The notes below the pieces were generated by a model that saw nothing but the letters and a program-made list of their open reading frames with translations, ran no database searches and was not told the DNA's origin. A stretch of DNA of 30,978 nt from an uncultured Prevotella sp. (GTDB lineage: Bacteria; Bacteroidota; Bacteroidia; Bacteroidales; Bacteroidaceae): assembly GCA_902497035.1 (NCBI GenBank), contig CABVDL010000022.1:1-30978 (forward strand). Reading direction: 5' to 3'. Made by a program: the position numbers and the translations under genes. This document shows, piece after piece, positions 1 through 8,097 of this stretch. Each line of letters starts with the position of its first letter. Positions within the stretch are counted from its first letter, which is position 1.

Positions 1-32
1 GGGTGGTTGGGGTGGTTGGGGTGTTTGGGTGT
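1..32. repeat. Short G-rich 9-bp tandem repeat (GGGTGGTTG)
   Basis: Three near-perfect copies of GGGTGGTTG plus a partial one are visible; the array is cut off by the window edge. It lies just outside the GC-rich palindrome at 35-55. No coding role is evident. Confidence 0.7.
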
Positions 33-55
33 TAGGGCGGGGATGAACCCCGCCC
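31..55. repeat. GC-rich palindrome, copy 1 of the GTTAGGGCGGGGAT family
   Basis: GGGCGGGG (35-42) pairs with CCCCGCCC (48-55) around a 5-nt loop. The flank GTTA plus this arm recurs near 8222-8264 and 8551-8575. Lying 27 bp after the fimbrial stop codon, it could also act as a terminator, though there is no T-run. Confidence 0.75.
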
Positions 56-60
56 GTACG

Positions 61-150
61 GTGTCACCGGTGTCACCGGCGTCACGGGGTCACCAGTGTC
101 ATCTGTGTCATCGGCGTCATCGGTTTCGACAGCGTCATCGGCGTCATCTT
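61..150. repeat. 9-bp minisatellite at the 3' end of the fimbrial gene
   Basis: About ten degenerate copies of a 9-bp unit (GTGTCACCG / GCGTCATCG on the plus strand) run through the end of the fimbrial gene and past its stop codon. On the coding strand the unit reads GTGACNCCG or ATGACGCCG, giving VTP/MTP. One unit is a base short near position 84, and this creates the TGA stop. Three further units follow downstream of the stop in the shifted frame. Confidence 0.85.
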
Positions 151-1587
151 AAAGCGGACGTTGCGGGAGAGCGTCTGCGTGGTTTTGTCGTCCTTTGTAA
201 TGGTACACTGGAGGCGATAGACGGCAGAGGCGCCCTCGGTGAAGCCGATGCTCGCCTCCACCCATTTGTTGGTACTGTTCCAGTAAGGTGGCGTAGCAAA
301 GAAGCCTGTGGGATTGCTCCCCGAGACAAGCGACCAGGGGGCGGAAGCGTAGTAGGGACTTACCGTTTTGGTGACATCGGTGTCGTCGCTCCACCGCTTT
401 ATCTTCGGCACGAGGTGGATTTCTCCGTAGTAGGAGAAGCCGAGGTCGAGGGTCTGCCCGTCATCGGTGACCGTTGGCGGCAGTACACCGATGGCAGTGA
501 AATATTTCACGTCGAACGTGAGCTTATAGTCGTCGAGGGTGATGGGGATGACGCGGTAGTCGTTGCGTGCTATCTGGGTCCAGTTGAGGATGGCGTACCG
601 GTTGGCGGTCTTTGCCATCGTGCCGTCGGCTTGTGTTGTTGTGAGGTTGAGTGTCAGCTCGAAGTTGGCGGGGTCGTGGGCCTGGCTCTCGTTGATGTAG
701 AACGTCAGCTCCGCGGGCTTGTCGCTGTTGTTGGCGGGGATGGAGAGAGCTGTGGCCGGGGTGATAGTATAGTCGCCATAGAGACTATAGCTGCTATAGG
801 TAGACGCATTGGAGGGAATAGCCGCGAATGCCGTAGCGAGGCGAGGCGAGGCATACTCCTTGCCGTTGGCATCGGTGCCCGTAGTGGGCAGGAGGTAGAG
901 GTTGGGGACGGGAGTGGTTCCGTCGGCAGACGTGACCTCCGATGCGTTCTTAGTGACATCGCTCAGCGTGATGCTGTTGAGCGTCATCGGCTGCGAAGTG
1001 GCGTTGGTGAGCCTGAGCGTCAGCTTCGCCACCATACGGAACACGTAGAGGTTGACTTGGGGCGTATGGGCGTTAATGACGACATTTGTCTGCTTGTTGC
1101 TCATCGGAATGCCGGAGGTGAAAGCCGTGACGGAGGTCTGGTTGCCGTTGACGGCGAGTGTCTTTGCATCAAAATTGGGTGCAGAATCGCCGACCTTGGC
1201 CGTGGAGAGTCCCAGTTGGTCGAGTGTGAGGTTGGCGAACGTGTAGAAGATATAGGTGCCGCTGTCGAAGTGCACCATGCTCGAATAGGTGTCCTTCTCT
1301 TTTCCCGTGGCGAGGTTGCCGCTCTGGAGGATATGCGTAATCTTGCTCGTCTTCTGGTCGACGGCGATGATGATGTAGTTCTTCATCATCTCCCCGTCAG
1401 TGGCATTGGCATCATCAAAAGCACGTGTGGCAATGCCCGTGGTATTGGCCTCGCGGGCCGTTACGGTGAGGGCGACATCGGCACCGCCACCAGCGTCGGT
1501 CGCGCTGCCGCTGTCAGCATCGTCACTGTTGCACGCCACAAACATGCAGAGGGTGAGCAGGGACAGGAATATGGAGGATATCTTCAT
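82..1587 (-). CDS. Fimbrillin-family accessory fimbrial lipoprotein (last gene of the mfa operon)
   Basis: The 501-residue product is probably an accessory or tip subunit of the Mfa-type fimbria. It starts with a lipoprotein signal peptide ending in MFVAC (Cys19), followed by an acidic S/D-rich tether. An ATRA motif with Arg55 resembles the arginine-specific processing site of Bacteroidales fimbrillins. The middle part (KLTLRLTNATSQPMTLNSIT) has the alternating strand pattern of the fimbrillin fold. I chose the ATG at 1587 over a TTG three codons upstream because it gives a normal signal peptide; it lies 9 bp after the preceding stop codon. The natural end appears to be RNVRFKM. After that the frame runs into a 9-bp repeat giving MTP/MTL/VTP units and stops at a TGA inside the repeat. 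Membership of the Mfa/FimA superfamily is fairly sure; the exact position (Mfa3-, Mfa4- or tip-like) is not. Confidence 0.8.
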   Translation of the reverse strand: MKISSIFLSLLTLCMFVACNSDDADSGSATDAGGGADVALTVTAREANTTGIATRAFDDANATDGEMMKNYIIIAVDQKTSKITHILQSGNLATGKEKDTYSSMVHFDSGTYIFYTFANLTLDQLGLSTAKVGDSAPNFDAKTLAVNGNQTSVTAFTSGIPMSNKQTNVVINAHTPQVNLYVFRMVAKLTLRLTNATSQPMTLNSITLSDVTKNASEVTSADGTTPVPNLYLLPTTGTDANGKEYASPRLATAFAAIPSNASTYSSYSLYGDYTITPATALSIPANNSDKPAELTFYINESQAHDPANFELTLNLTTTQADGTMAKTANRYAILNWTQIARNDYRVIPITLDDYKLTFDVKYFTAIGVLPPTVTDDGQTLDLGFSYYGEIHLVPKIKRWSDDTDVTKTVSPYYASAPWSLVSGSNPTGFFATPPYWNSTNKWVEASIGFTEGASAVYRLQCTITKDDKTTQTLSRNVRFKMTPMTLSKPMTPMTQMTLVTP

Positions 1588-1596
1588 TGGTTTCAA

Positions 1597-2823
1597 TTAC
1601 ATTACTATGGGGTCGTGCTCGACATAATACCATGGCTTCACGGTCAGCGTGACGCCAATCTTGTGCTCGGAGAGCTTGTACACGTGGTACTGGTACCAGG
1701 TGTTGCGCACGAGGTTGAATTCGGACTTGCTGACCACCTGGTCGTAGTCGCCGCTACCGTTGTCGGACGGTTTGGAGTTGTAGTTGGCAAACTTCAGCTC
1801 GTAGGTGGTGCCCTCGCTCGTGCCATTGTGCTTCAGCTTGAGGCGTATCGTGGAAGGGGTGACTCTCGGTGTGGTGTTGTCGTATTCGGGAATGTAAACG
1901 GGCAGGCCTGCCGTGGCAGCCGTGCCGTTATTGAAATGCAGTTCAGTGAGCGCACCGCTGTTGACCGTGGTCACGCCGTTTTCCGTCGTGCTGTATGCAC
2001 GGAAGCGAGCGTTGTTGTCTTTGTTGTCGCCGGGATAGGCCATCAGCGTAGTGGCTGATGAAAACTCATAGCTGTTGACTGCATTTTGACTGAAGTAGCC
2101 GTTGGGCAGCACGTAGCCTTTCTGGTTGTAATGTGTGAGGCAGAGGTCCTCAAAGGTCCAGCCGTCGTCTTTCATTTCCTGCGTCAGGTCCACCGTCACC
2201 TTGGCCACAGAGCGCATCAGGTCGATGGCGTCACTGCCAGTGAGGTCGTTGCGTGTACCTGCCGTGAGCACCACGTTGTCGTCGGCCGTGATGGCGCGCA
2301 TGCCCCACATGGGCAGGGCATCGGGCGCGGTGTAGCTCGGCAGTTGAAAGGTGAGGTCGGAGATGCCTGTGCCTACATAACTTGCCGAGGCCGGTATGCC
2401 GGTGTTGGCATAGACCACGAGCTCACCCTCGAACGGTGTCGTGGTGCGGTAGGCCTCTGGCACCTCCATCGACACCTCCACGTTGGCCGTGTATTCATAG
2501 TTGCCGGTGGTGGAGGTGGTCTGCGGCGTGATGCGCAGGCCATACTCCTGGGCGATAAAGTTGCCCTGCTTGTCGTAGAGGACCACGTGCAGGCTGCTGA
2601 GCTTATGCTCCAGGTCCGTGCCGGCCGCTACGGTCTCTGTGGTAGCGCGTGTGGTGGCAGCCTCGGTACGGGGTATGGAGAGTTGGAAGACGACGACCAC
2701 GGACTGGCTGTCTGCCTCTGCCGCACTGTCGTCGGAGGAGCAGGCACTGAGCGCGAGCATGGCGAGCAAGGCCATTGCCGCAGCCAACAGGCGTGTTGTA
2801 TGTCGGGTCGTTTGGATAATCAT
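1597..2823 (-). CDS. Fimbrillin-like (Mfa3/FimA-type) fimbrial lipoprotein
   Basis: This 408-residue protein is probably a structural or adaptor subunit of the fimbria. The signal peptide ends in a lipobox LSAC (Cys28) followed by SSDDSAAEAD, a surface-export-like acidic stretch. The mature N-terminus has a beta strand (SVVVVFQLSI), then ATTRA with Arg59, a likely arginine-protease cleavage site. The C-terminus (YQYHVYKLSEHKIGVTLTVKPW) is the NxxY...VxPW ending typical of fimbrillins. The frame stays open well upstream of 2823, but that part has arginine/histidine-rich non-protein-like composition, so I use the ATG at 2823. It begins 38 bp after the anchor gene stop and ends 9 bp before the next start, so it belongs to the same operon. 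Its place after Mfa2 suggests an Mfa3-like role; this is inference from order. Confidence 0.82.
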   Translation of the reverse strand: MIIQTTRHTTRLLAAAMALLAMLALSACSSDDSAAEADSQSVVVVFQLSIPRTEAATTRATTETVAAGTDLEHKLSSLHVVLYDKQGNFIAQEYGLRITPQTTSTTGNYEYTANVEVSMEVPEAYRTTTPFEGELVVYANTGIPASASYVGTGISDLTFQLPSYTAPDALPMWGMRAITADDNVVLTAGTRNDLTGSDAIDLMRSVAKVTVDLTQEMKDDGWTFEDLCLTHYNQKGYVLPNGYFSQNAVNSYEFSSATTLMAYPGDNKDNNARFRAYSTTENGVTTVNSGALTELHFNNGTAATAGLPVYIPEYDNTTPRVTPSTIRLKLKHNGTSEGTTYELKFANYNSKPSDNGSGDYDQVVSKSEFNLVRNTWYQYHVYKLSEHKIGVTLTVKPWYYVEHDPIVM

Positions 2824-2861
2824 GCGTAATAATATAATAAATAAGGTGTGGGCGTTGCACG

Positions 2862-3908
2862 TCAGCCGTTGATGTCGGCATTTTGCAACACCACCCTCCA
2901 CGAGTTGATGTAGATGGAGGCTGCGAGCCAGTTGTGCTGGTTGTCTATGAAGAAGACCATGTCGTAGTGGTCCTCGCGGTCGAGGTACTCCTGGTCTGAC
3001 ATATTCTTGTTGTAGTTGCCTTTGACGAGAAGGCAGTAGTCGATGGCAGGGATATTGACTATCTCCTTGCCGTCCTTTTTGTTGACGATATGCAGTCGCA
3101 TGTCGTGTCCCTTGACAAGGCGGTTGGTGGTAATCTCCGCCACTACGGCCGATACGCCGGTGACGGTGGTGCCGTCCTTTCCGGTGACGCCGGCCGTTCC
3201 GCTTGTCACCGACCATGCGCGGTAGGTGAGCAGCTCGTCATCGACGAGGTTGTTGCTGCAGTCGAGACGGCCGTTGTTGTCGGTGAGGAAGAAGCTGAAG
3301 TCTTTGGGGTTGAGGTTGTCGCCGCTGAGATTTTGCAGCACGACGCGGAACACGTTGGTGTCCTTGGTGAGATAGACGGTGGCCTCACGCACGCCGCCGT
3401 ATTGGTAGTCGGTCATATCGGCATTGCGGGCAACGCCGAAGAAGAGGGGCGTGAGGTCGTGATTGACCTCAGCGTTGTCGCGGTTGACGGTGACGGTGAG
3501 ACGGGTGGTGTCCTCCCGGTCGATGATATCGTCGCCGTAGGTATAGGAGTTTTCATAACGTTCCTCCCCGGTGGCCCACACGCGGAAGGTGTAGGTGCCG
3601 GAGGGAAGGTCGTTGACATCCATATAGCCGCGGCTCACGATGGATGAGACCGCCTCCGACTTCTTATAGACCACCTTTCCCGTAGCGTCGCTTGCATAGA
3701 GCGTGACGCTATCCACCTCATGGGCAAAGGCGTCAGAGAACAGCATGTTCATGTCGAACACGAAGCGCACGCGCCGGTAGGTGGTGCAGTCCTGTCCGCT
3801 GTCTGACTCCATCATGCCACAGGAAGAGAAGAGCAGCGCGCACGCCGCGATAACGAGTAGCGACAGGCGACGAAGCAGAGGGGTTGAATATCGATGAGCG
3901 GTCAACAT
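2862..3908 (-). CDS. mfa2: Mfa2/FimB-family (DUF1812) fimbrial anchor lipoprotein
   Basis: The 348-residue product fits the DUF1812 (Mfa2/FimB) family, which caps and anchors the fimbria at the outer membrane and limits its length. A long signal peptide ends in LFSSC (Cys30). The family opening follows (YRRVRFVFDMNMLFSDAFAHEVDSVTLYASD), with the typical 'G..Y.v....LPSGTYTFRVWA' strand pair near residues 95-110. The C-terminus (YINSWRVVLQN) is the usual final strand. Unlike the neighbouring subunits it has no ATRA motif, in line with anchors not being cut for polymerisation. The start at ATG 3908 gives the best signal peptide; an upstream TTG at 3965 would add 19 unlikely residues. Length is close to P. 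gingivalis Mfa2 (about 324 residues). Confidence 0.88.
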   Translation of the reverse strand: MLTAHRYSTPLLRRLSLLVIAACALLFSSCGMMESDSGQDCTTYRRVRFVFDMNMLFSDAFAHEVDSVTLYASDATGKVVYKKSEAVSSIVSRGYMDVNDLPSGTYTFRVWATGEERYENSYTYGDDIIDREDTTRLTVTVNRDNAEVNHDLTPLFFGVARNADMTDYQYGGVREATVYLTKDTNVFRVVLQNLSGDNLNPKDFSFFLTDNNGRLDCSNNLVDDELLTYRAWSVTSGTAGVTGKDGTTVTGVSAVVAEITTNRLVKGHDMRLHIVNKKDGKEIVNIPAIDYCLLVKGNYNKNMSDQEYLDREDHYDMVFFIDNQHNWLAASIYINSWRVVLQNADING

Positions 3909-3953
3909 TGTGATGTAACGAATATATATGGATGTTTTGTTGTTTGAATGTAT

Positions 3954-3991
3954 GGCACGCAGCAAGGTAGCGTGGTACTGAGCGGCGTGCC
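3954..3991. other. Stem-loop in the mfa1-mfa2 intergenic gap
   Basis: The 172-bp gap between the major fimbrillin and the anchor gene contains a perfect 7-bp inverted repeat (GGCACGC / GCGTGCC) around 24 nt. No promoter of the Bacteroidetes consensus was found in the gap. It may act as a partial terminator or an mRNA processing site that lowers anchor expression relative to the major subunit; this is inference. Confidence 0.45.
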
Positions 3992-4080
3992 TTTAGAAGC
4001 GAGGACTTTTCTCACCTCTATCGGAATGCGGCCGCCCGTAAGGGATAGAGCGGCTACATAAGAAAACGATACTTTTATTT

Positions 4081-5817
4081 TTATCGGTTTGTAGCGTCGA
4101 GGTCTACAGTGCTGGTCACCACGCGCCACTGAAGCACGTTGATGCGGGCAGCCAGATAGGTTTCGGCGTTAGATGGAACGATAGGAACGATTACGCGGTT
4201 GGGGTCGTAAACCGGTGTACCAAAGCCCTTGATGCTGTTGATGGTAACCTTGTACAGGTGGTTGCGCACCACGCCATAGTAGCCCAGGTTCGATTCAGCA
4301 GCGCCCAGGTGGCGAATAGAGGTGTAGTAGTAGGCCATGCCCTCGTGACGAATCTCGGCAGGCGATGCGCTCAGAGCAGTGTTCACATCGGCCAGGGTGA
4401 TGGCTGTGTAGTCAGATGCATTGGTAGAACCGGCTTTTGCGCCAGAATTGAGCTTGTAATACATGCCGTTGTCGGTGGTGTTAACCAGGCGAGCGGTAAC
4501 TTGATAATCCTTGAGTGAAGAGTTGGCATCAGGTGTAGCGAAAGTGATGTCGTCGGCAGTAAGGTTGCTGTAGCTGTCGCCCTTCTTTACGTAGATGTTG
4601 GTGTTCTCGCTAAGGATAACGTTCTTCACATCGGCCTCGCTGATGTACTGGTAACCCTTGTACTCGCAGATAGGAGCGTCAACATAGTTGCCCTCGCTGT
4701 TCTTGTACATCAGGTGAGCTGCCAGCAGCACCTTGGTGCGATAGGTAGGCGAGCTGCTCTTGTCGGCCTCGTCGGCAGTGGCTGTCTCGGTAGGAGTGTT
4801 AGGGAAGGTGTAGAGCGAAGAGCCGAAGGCGCTGGTGTAACTGTTGAAGCTGTGGTTCAAAGGCTGGTCGGCAGCGGTTCCACCCGAGATAAACGGAGTA
4901 GAAATCTCCCAGAAGCTGCGGTGATAGTCGGCAGTAGTCCAGGGGGTGAAGCCCAGTGTGCCGGCCCATGCGGTGCGGTCACTGTTGCTGCCAATGTTCT
5001 TGGTGATAGGTGTGCGGCCATTCTCGTCGGCCACGCCCCAGCCGTCAATCACTGCGTAGATGGTGTTGGTACCATATTCGCCCACGGCATAGGCATCCTT
5101 ACCGTTAATGGTAGTCCACTTGCTGTCGGTAGCGGTGCTCTTGGTGGTGCTTACCTTGGCAACGATACGCTCCACGTAGATGTCAACGGGGTCAGCCTCG
5201 GCAGCTGCCTGTGTGGTGAGCACATGACCGGTGGTAAGAGCCGAGCAGGTAGAGGCACCATTGTTGTCGTAAGCCGAGTTGCTCATTACGAAGTACTTGC
5301 CGTTAGTGGCATACTGAGTGGTCTTGAGGTCGGCACTTCTGAGCTGGTCGACACTCAGTGAAGTGTTGCCCAGTGTGCTGGCATCCAGACTCTGTGGGTT
5401 GGCCACTGCAATCATGGTAGCAGGTGATGCACCGCGGTTGCCCTCGATAACGAGAATTACGTTACTCTTGTTTTCAACAGTCTTGCTATCGTCGCCGTTG
5501 CCGGTCATGGTAACATCCTTTTCCAGATAGTTCACGCCCACAGGGGTAGAGTTGGTGAGGTTGTAAGGTGTACCATCGGCGTTGAAGAAGTAGAAGCGCA
5601 CCTTTGAGATGTTGCTTTCGTCGGTGGTGCCGTTTTCGTAGCCGTCGAGGGCACGTGTGGCGGCAGAACCCACGTTGGTAATGTTAACTGAAATGTAGCT
5701 CTGAGCATCGGCATTGCCGGTGGTGTTGGCTGCATCGTCACTACTCGAGCATGCGGTCAAACCGAAGACGGCTGTGCCGACAAGGGCAAGCGTCGAAAGA
5801 AATTTGATTTTTCTCAT
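4081..5817 (-). CDS. mfa1: Mfa1-family major fimbrial subunit
   Basis: This 578-residue precursor is the probable shaft subunit. A lipoprotein signal ends in LTAC (Cys23) and SSSDDAAN. Then come a first strand (SYISVNITNVG) and SAATRALDGY with Arg55, matching the site where arginine gingipain-like proteases cut Mfa1/FimA to free the strand-acceptor groove. The N-terminal domain shows KVRFYFFNADG and the run NVILVIEGNRG. The C-terminal domain carries the Mfa1 hallmark NHLYKVTINSIKGFGTPVYDP and ends in INVLQWRVVTSTVDL. It is separated by 68 AT-rich bases from the DUF3868 gene upstream and by 172 bp from the anchor gene downstream, so it may have its own transcript level. The start ATG at 5817 is unambiguous. 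It is slightly longer than P. gingivalis Mfa1 (about 563 residues). Confidence 0.93.
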   Translation of the reverse strand: MRKIKFLSTLALVGTAVFGLTACSSSDDAANTTGNADAQSYISVNITNVGSAATRALDGYENGTTDESNISKVRFYFFNADGTPYNLTNSTPVGVNYLEKDVTMTGNGDDSKTVENKSNVILVIEGNRGASPATMIAVANPQSLDASTLGNTSLSVDQLRSADLKTTQYATNGKYFVMSNSAYDNNGASTCSALTTGHVLTTQAAAEADPVDIYVERIVAKVSTTKSTATDSKWTTINGKDAYAVGEYGTNTIYAVIDGWGVADENGRTPITKNIGSNSDRTAWAGTLGFTPWTTADYHRSFWEISTPFISGGTAADQPLNHSFNSYTSAFGSSLYTFPNTPTETATADEADKSSSPTYRTKVLLAAHLMYKNSEGNYVDAPICEYKGYQYISEADVKNVILSENTNIYVKKGDSYSNLTADDITFATPDANSSLKDYQVTARLVNTTDNGMYYKLNSGAKAGSTNASDYTAITLADVNTALSASPAEIRHEGMAYYYTSIRHLGAAESNLGYYGVVRNHLYKVTINSIKGFGTPVYDPNRVIVPIVPSNAETYLAARINVLQWRVVTSTVDLDATNR

Positions 5818-5871
5818 GTTGTTTTAAATAAGTCTATAACTATTAATAAATATATTGTCTAACATTTGAGG

Positions 5872-5884
5872 GGCGTAGCACGCC
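5872..5884 (-). other. Small hairpin just after the DUF3868 gene stop
   Basis: GGCGT and ACGCC form a 5-bp stem with a 3-nt loop directly after the stop codon (5886-5888) and before the AT-rich leader of mfa1. There is no T-run. It could protect or delimit a processed mfa1 message. Support is weak. Confidence 0.3.
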
Positions 5885-5885
5885 G

Positions 5886-7229
5886 TCACTTCAGCAGTTC
5901 CTCATACACCTGACGGGCTTCCTGGGCCTCAGGCAGGTCGCCGGCCTTGTCGAGGTAGGGCTTGGCGGCCTCCGCCTTGCCCTCGTTGAGCAGGACGATG
6001 GCGGCGTTGAGGTTGGCCGTGGCATTGTTGGGGAAGTAGCGCACAGCGGTCTGCATGACCTCGTTGAACGCCTCAGAGCCAGGCTCGTAGGTCTGGGCCA
6101 CCATAAACATCTCCTGCTCGGAGAGCAGGTAGGGCTTGGTCTTGATGAGCTGCCTGGCCGTCTCCACATCGAAGGGCTTCACCTTATAGGTGATGTGGTA
6201 GTCGGAGTGGCGCAGCGCGGGATACCAGGTGGCGAGCATGAACTTATACTCGTCGGTGTATTTCAGTCGGATGCGCCATTCGCGGGCGTCGGGATTGACC
6301 AGCGAGTCGGTGGCCATCCTGAGTATCTCGTCCTTGTGCTCGAGGTTGCTGCCCTTGATGTAGTTGATGAGTCCGTCCCAGTCCTCGGGAGTGGAGGAGA
6401 CGGTGAAGAGCGACGCGGGGAGCTTGACCTGGCGGCGCACATACTCGGTGAGCGTGCGGGCGCGGTTTTTGGCCAGGTAGGCGTTGTGCTCGTAGGGGCT
6501 CTCGGGCGAGGCGTAGCCGTGGATGTTGATGGCACTTACCTCGAGGTTCTTGTCGCTCTTTAGCAGGTTGATGGTGTTGATGATGCTGTCGAGCTGCTCC
6601 GGGTTGCGCCGATACTCGGGATAGAGCGTAATCTGGTCGACGGGGAAGTCGATGTAGGCCCTCTTGTCGAGGTGGCGTATCTTCACAGCCTCAGCCTTTG
6701 GCATGATGAACTTGGCCTTTGGCTGCTGCCAGGAGAGCAGCGGATAGTGGTTGGTTGACGCGGTGTCGAGGTCACCGCATCCGCAAACGTCCTCGTCGAG
6801 GCGCACGCTGTAGGCCGCGAGCTTGCCGGCAACGGGAATGGTGGCCGTATAGTCTATGGTCTGTGGCTTGCCGTTGTGGCGGCGCACGATGCGCGCGTCG
6901 CTGCCGTAGCGGTTGCCGTAGAAGCCGCGCTCGGTCATGATTTGCTGGCGACGGCCGTTGACCACGATCTTTGGCAGGGCCACCTCGCCCTGCCTGGTCT
7001 CGACGACGGGCGTGAAGACGAGCTGGTGGTTGGCACGCAGGCGCAGCGAGTCGAGGCGCATCCTCATGGTGAGGGTGAGGTGGCGGTTGGCCGCATCGAC
7101 GCGGGCCTGCTCCACCCTGACGCGCGAGTCGGCCACACTGAGGTCCTGACAGCGCTGGGCGTGGGCGCACACGCCGCAGCAAGTAGTCATTGCGGCCAAA
7201 AGAAAGAGGGAATATACGTGTTTCATCAT
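5886..7229 (-). CDS. DUF3868 / OmpA-like / TPR protein of the fimbrial operon
   Basis: The 447-residue protein has a cleavable signal peptide (ending CAHAQ), a DUF3868 region (about residues 25-150) and an OmpA-like peptidoglycan-binding-type domain (about 195-310). The latter contains AINIHGYASPESPYEHNAYLAKNRARTL in outline (the GYxSPE...N..LA..RA signature). A C-terminal TPR-like helical stretch follows (PNNATANLNAAIVLLNEGKAEAAKPYL). DUF3868 proteins are typical partners of Mfa/Fim fimbrial loci and are thought to sit in the periplasm or outer membrane and help assembly; the precise role is not known. The first of two adjacent ATGs (7229) overlaps the stop of the DUF3575 gene by four bases (ATGA), so the pair is probably translationally coupled. 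Confidence 0.9.
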   Translation of the reverse strand: MMKHVYSLFLLAAMTTCCGVCAHAQRCQDLSVADSRVRVEQARVDAANRHLTLTMRMRLDSLRLRANHQLVFTPVVETRQGEVALPKIVVNGRRQQIMTERGFYGNRYGSDARIVRRHNGKPQTIDYTATIPVAGKLAAYSVRLDEDVCGCGDLDTASTNHYPLLSWQQPKAKFIMPKAEAVKIRHLDKRAYIDFPVDQITLYPEYRRNPEQLDSIINTINLLKSDKNLEVSAINIHGYASPESPYEHNAYLAKNRARTLTEYVRRQVKLPASLFTVSSTPEDWDGLINYIKGSNLEHKDEILRMATDSLVNPDAREWRIRLKYTDEYKFMLATWYPALRHSDYHITYKVKPFDVETARQLIKTKPYLLSEQEMFMVAQTYEPGSEAFNEVMQTAVRYFPNNATANLNAAIVLLNEGKAEAAKPYLDKAGDLPEAQEARQVYEELLK

Positions 7230-7885
7230 TTCTCTGATTTTGAGTTGGAACCAAGCACATACACGATGGACAGCGCGGCCTTGGTGGGTCCCACGTAGTT
7301 GCGGTGGCCGTCGCTGTGGTTGTTGGTGCAATAGACGCAGTATTTCTTATAAGGAGAGTAGATGTAGCCCGCGCCGATGTTGGCCTCCAGGCTGAGGTGG
7401 CGCGAGAGCGGCCACTGATAGCCCGCGGTGAGGCCACCGCCGACGTACCAGCCCTTGTAGCGATGGTCCTCAAGGGTGTGGATGAGGTTGAGGGGCAGGT
7501 CAACGCCACCGGCATTGTACTGTCCGCCCATGGCGTGGGCGCCGACAAACCAGCCGTTGAATTTCTGGCAGAACCAGTGGCGCACCTCGGGCTGCACCAC
7601 CCAGTGGCGCAGGGAACTGTGGTCACCGCCCGACTGCCGCCAGGGATTGAGGCCAAAGAACACCTGCCCGGTGGTCTTCTCGCCGAGCCCCACCTCGGCG
7701 CCAAGGTTGGGCGTGGTGGTGGCCCAGTAGAGCAGGTTGGTCTTGACGGCCAACTGGGCGTTGGCGTGCATGCCTGCGACAACCGTCAGGAAGAGAGCCA
7801 GTAAGCCACGACGGAGAGCGACGAAACGTGAGGCAAGACTCCCTTTGACCGAAAACTGTTCTGAAATGATGTTTAAACGTGTCAT
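7226..7885 (-). CDS. DUF3575 outer-membrane beta-barrel-like protein (first gene of the mfa operon)
   Basis: The 219-residue product belongs to the DUF3575 family, predicted small outer-membrane barrels found at the head of Bacteroidales fimbrial operons. It has a long basic N-region, a hydrophobic core and an AxA-type end (GMHANAQ), then AVKTNLLYWATTTPNLGAEVGL, the family opening. Alternating strands with aromatic girdles follow (GWYVGGGLTAGYQW; EANIGAGYIYSPYKKYC). Start choice: ATG at 7885 gives a usable signal peptide. The open frame continues 28 codons upstream into the leader, but with a lysine/isoleucine-rich sequence typical of AT-rich non-coding DNA. It overlaps the next gene by four bases. 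Function by context: a membrane component for fimbria assembly or anchoring. Confidence 0.87.
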   Translation of the reverse strand: MTRLNIISEQFSVKGSLASRFVALRRGLLALFLTVVAGMHANAQLAVKTNLLYWATTTPNLGAEVGLGEKTTGQVFFGLNPWRQSGGDHSSLRHWVVQPEVRHWFCQKFNGWFVGAHAMGGQYNAGGVDLPLNLIHTLEDHRYKGWYVGGGLTAGYQWPLSRHLSLEANIGAGYIYSPYKKYCVYCTNNHSDGHRNYVGPTKAALSIVYVLGSNSKSEK

Positions 7886-8065
7886 CAGCGTTATTGTCTT
7901 CAACAATGTTTGTTTTGTTATGAAAATATATAGTTGTGCTATTATCCTTTTGTTCTTATTGTATCGCACGGTATTTGAACGGCTATTATATCTGCCTGTG
8001 GTCGTTTTGCCTTATATGACGCTTCTATATACGAGTATTCATTCGTAATTACTTTGTAATGTTTG

Positions 8066-8097
8066 CAAAGTTACAAAGATTTGCACTATTGAACAAA
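8066..8097 (-). promoter_or_regulatory. Promoter of the fimbrial operon
   Basis: Read on the minus strand: TTTG (8097-8094), a 20-nt spacer and TAACTTTG (8073-8066). This matches the Bacteroidetes housekeeping consensus exactly. Transcription would begin near 8058, leaving an AT-rich untranslated leader of about 170 nt before ATG 7885, long enough to hold regulatory structure. Confidence 0.75.

Noticed and set aside
7..2058. Very long open frame on the plus strand opposite the fimbrial genes
   Set aside because: It is antisense to two lipoproteins with clear signal peptides, and its translation is rich in Gly/Val/Arg with no recognisable motif. It is a by-product of GC-rich codon bias.
2824..3216. 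Upstream extension of the 408-residue fimbrial subunit
   Set aside because: The extra N-terminal residues are Arg/His/Gln-rich and overlap the anchor gene end; the ATG at 2823 gives a clean lipoprotein signal.
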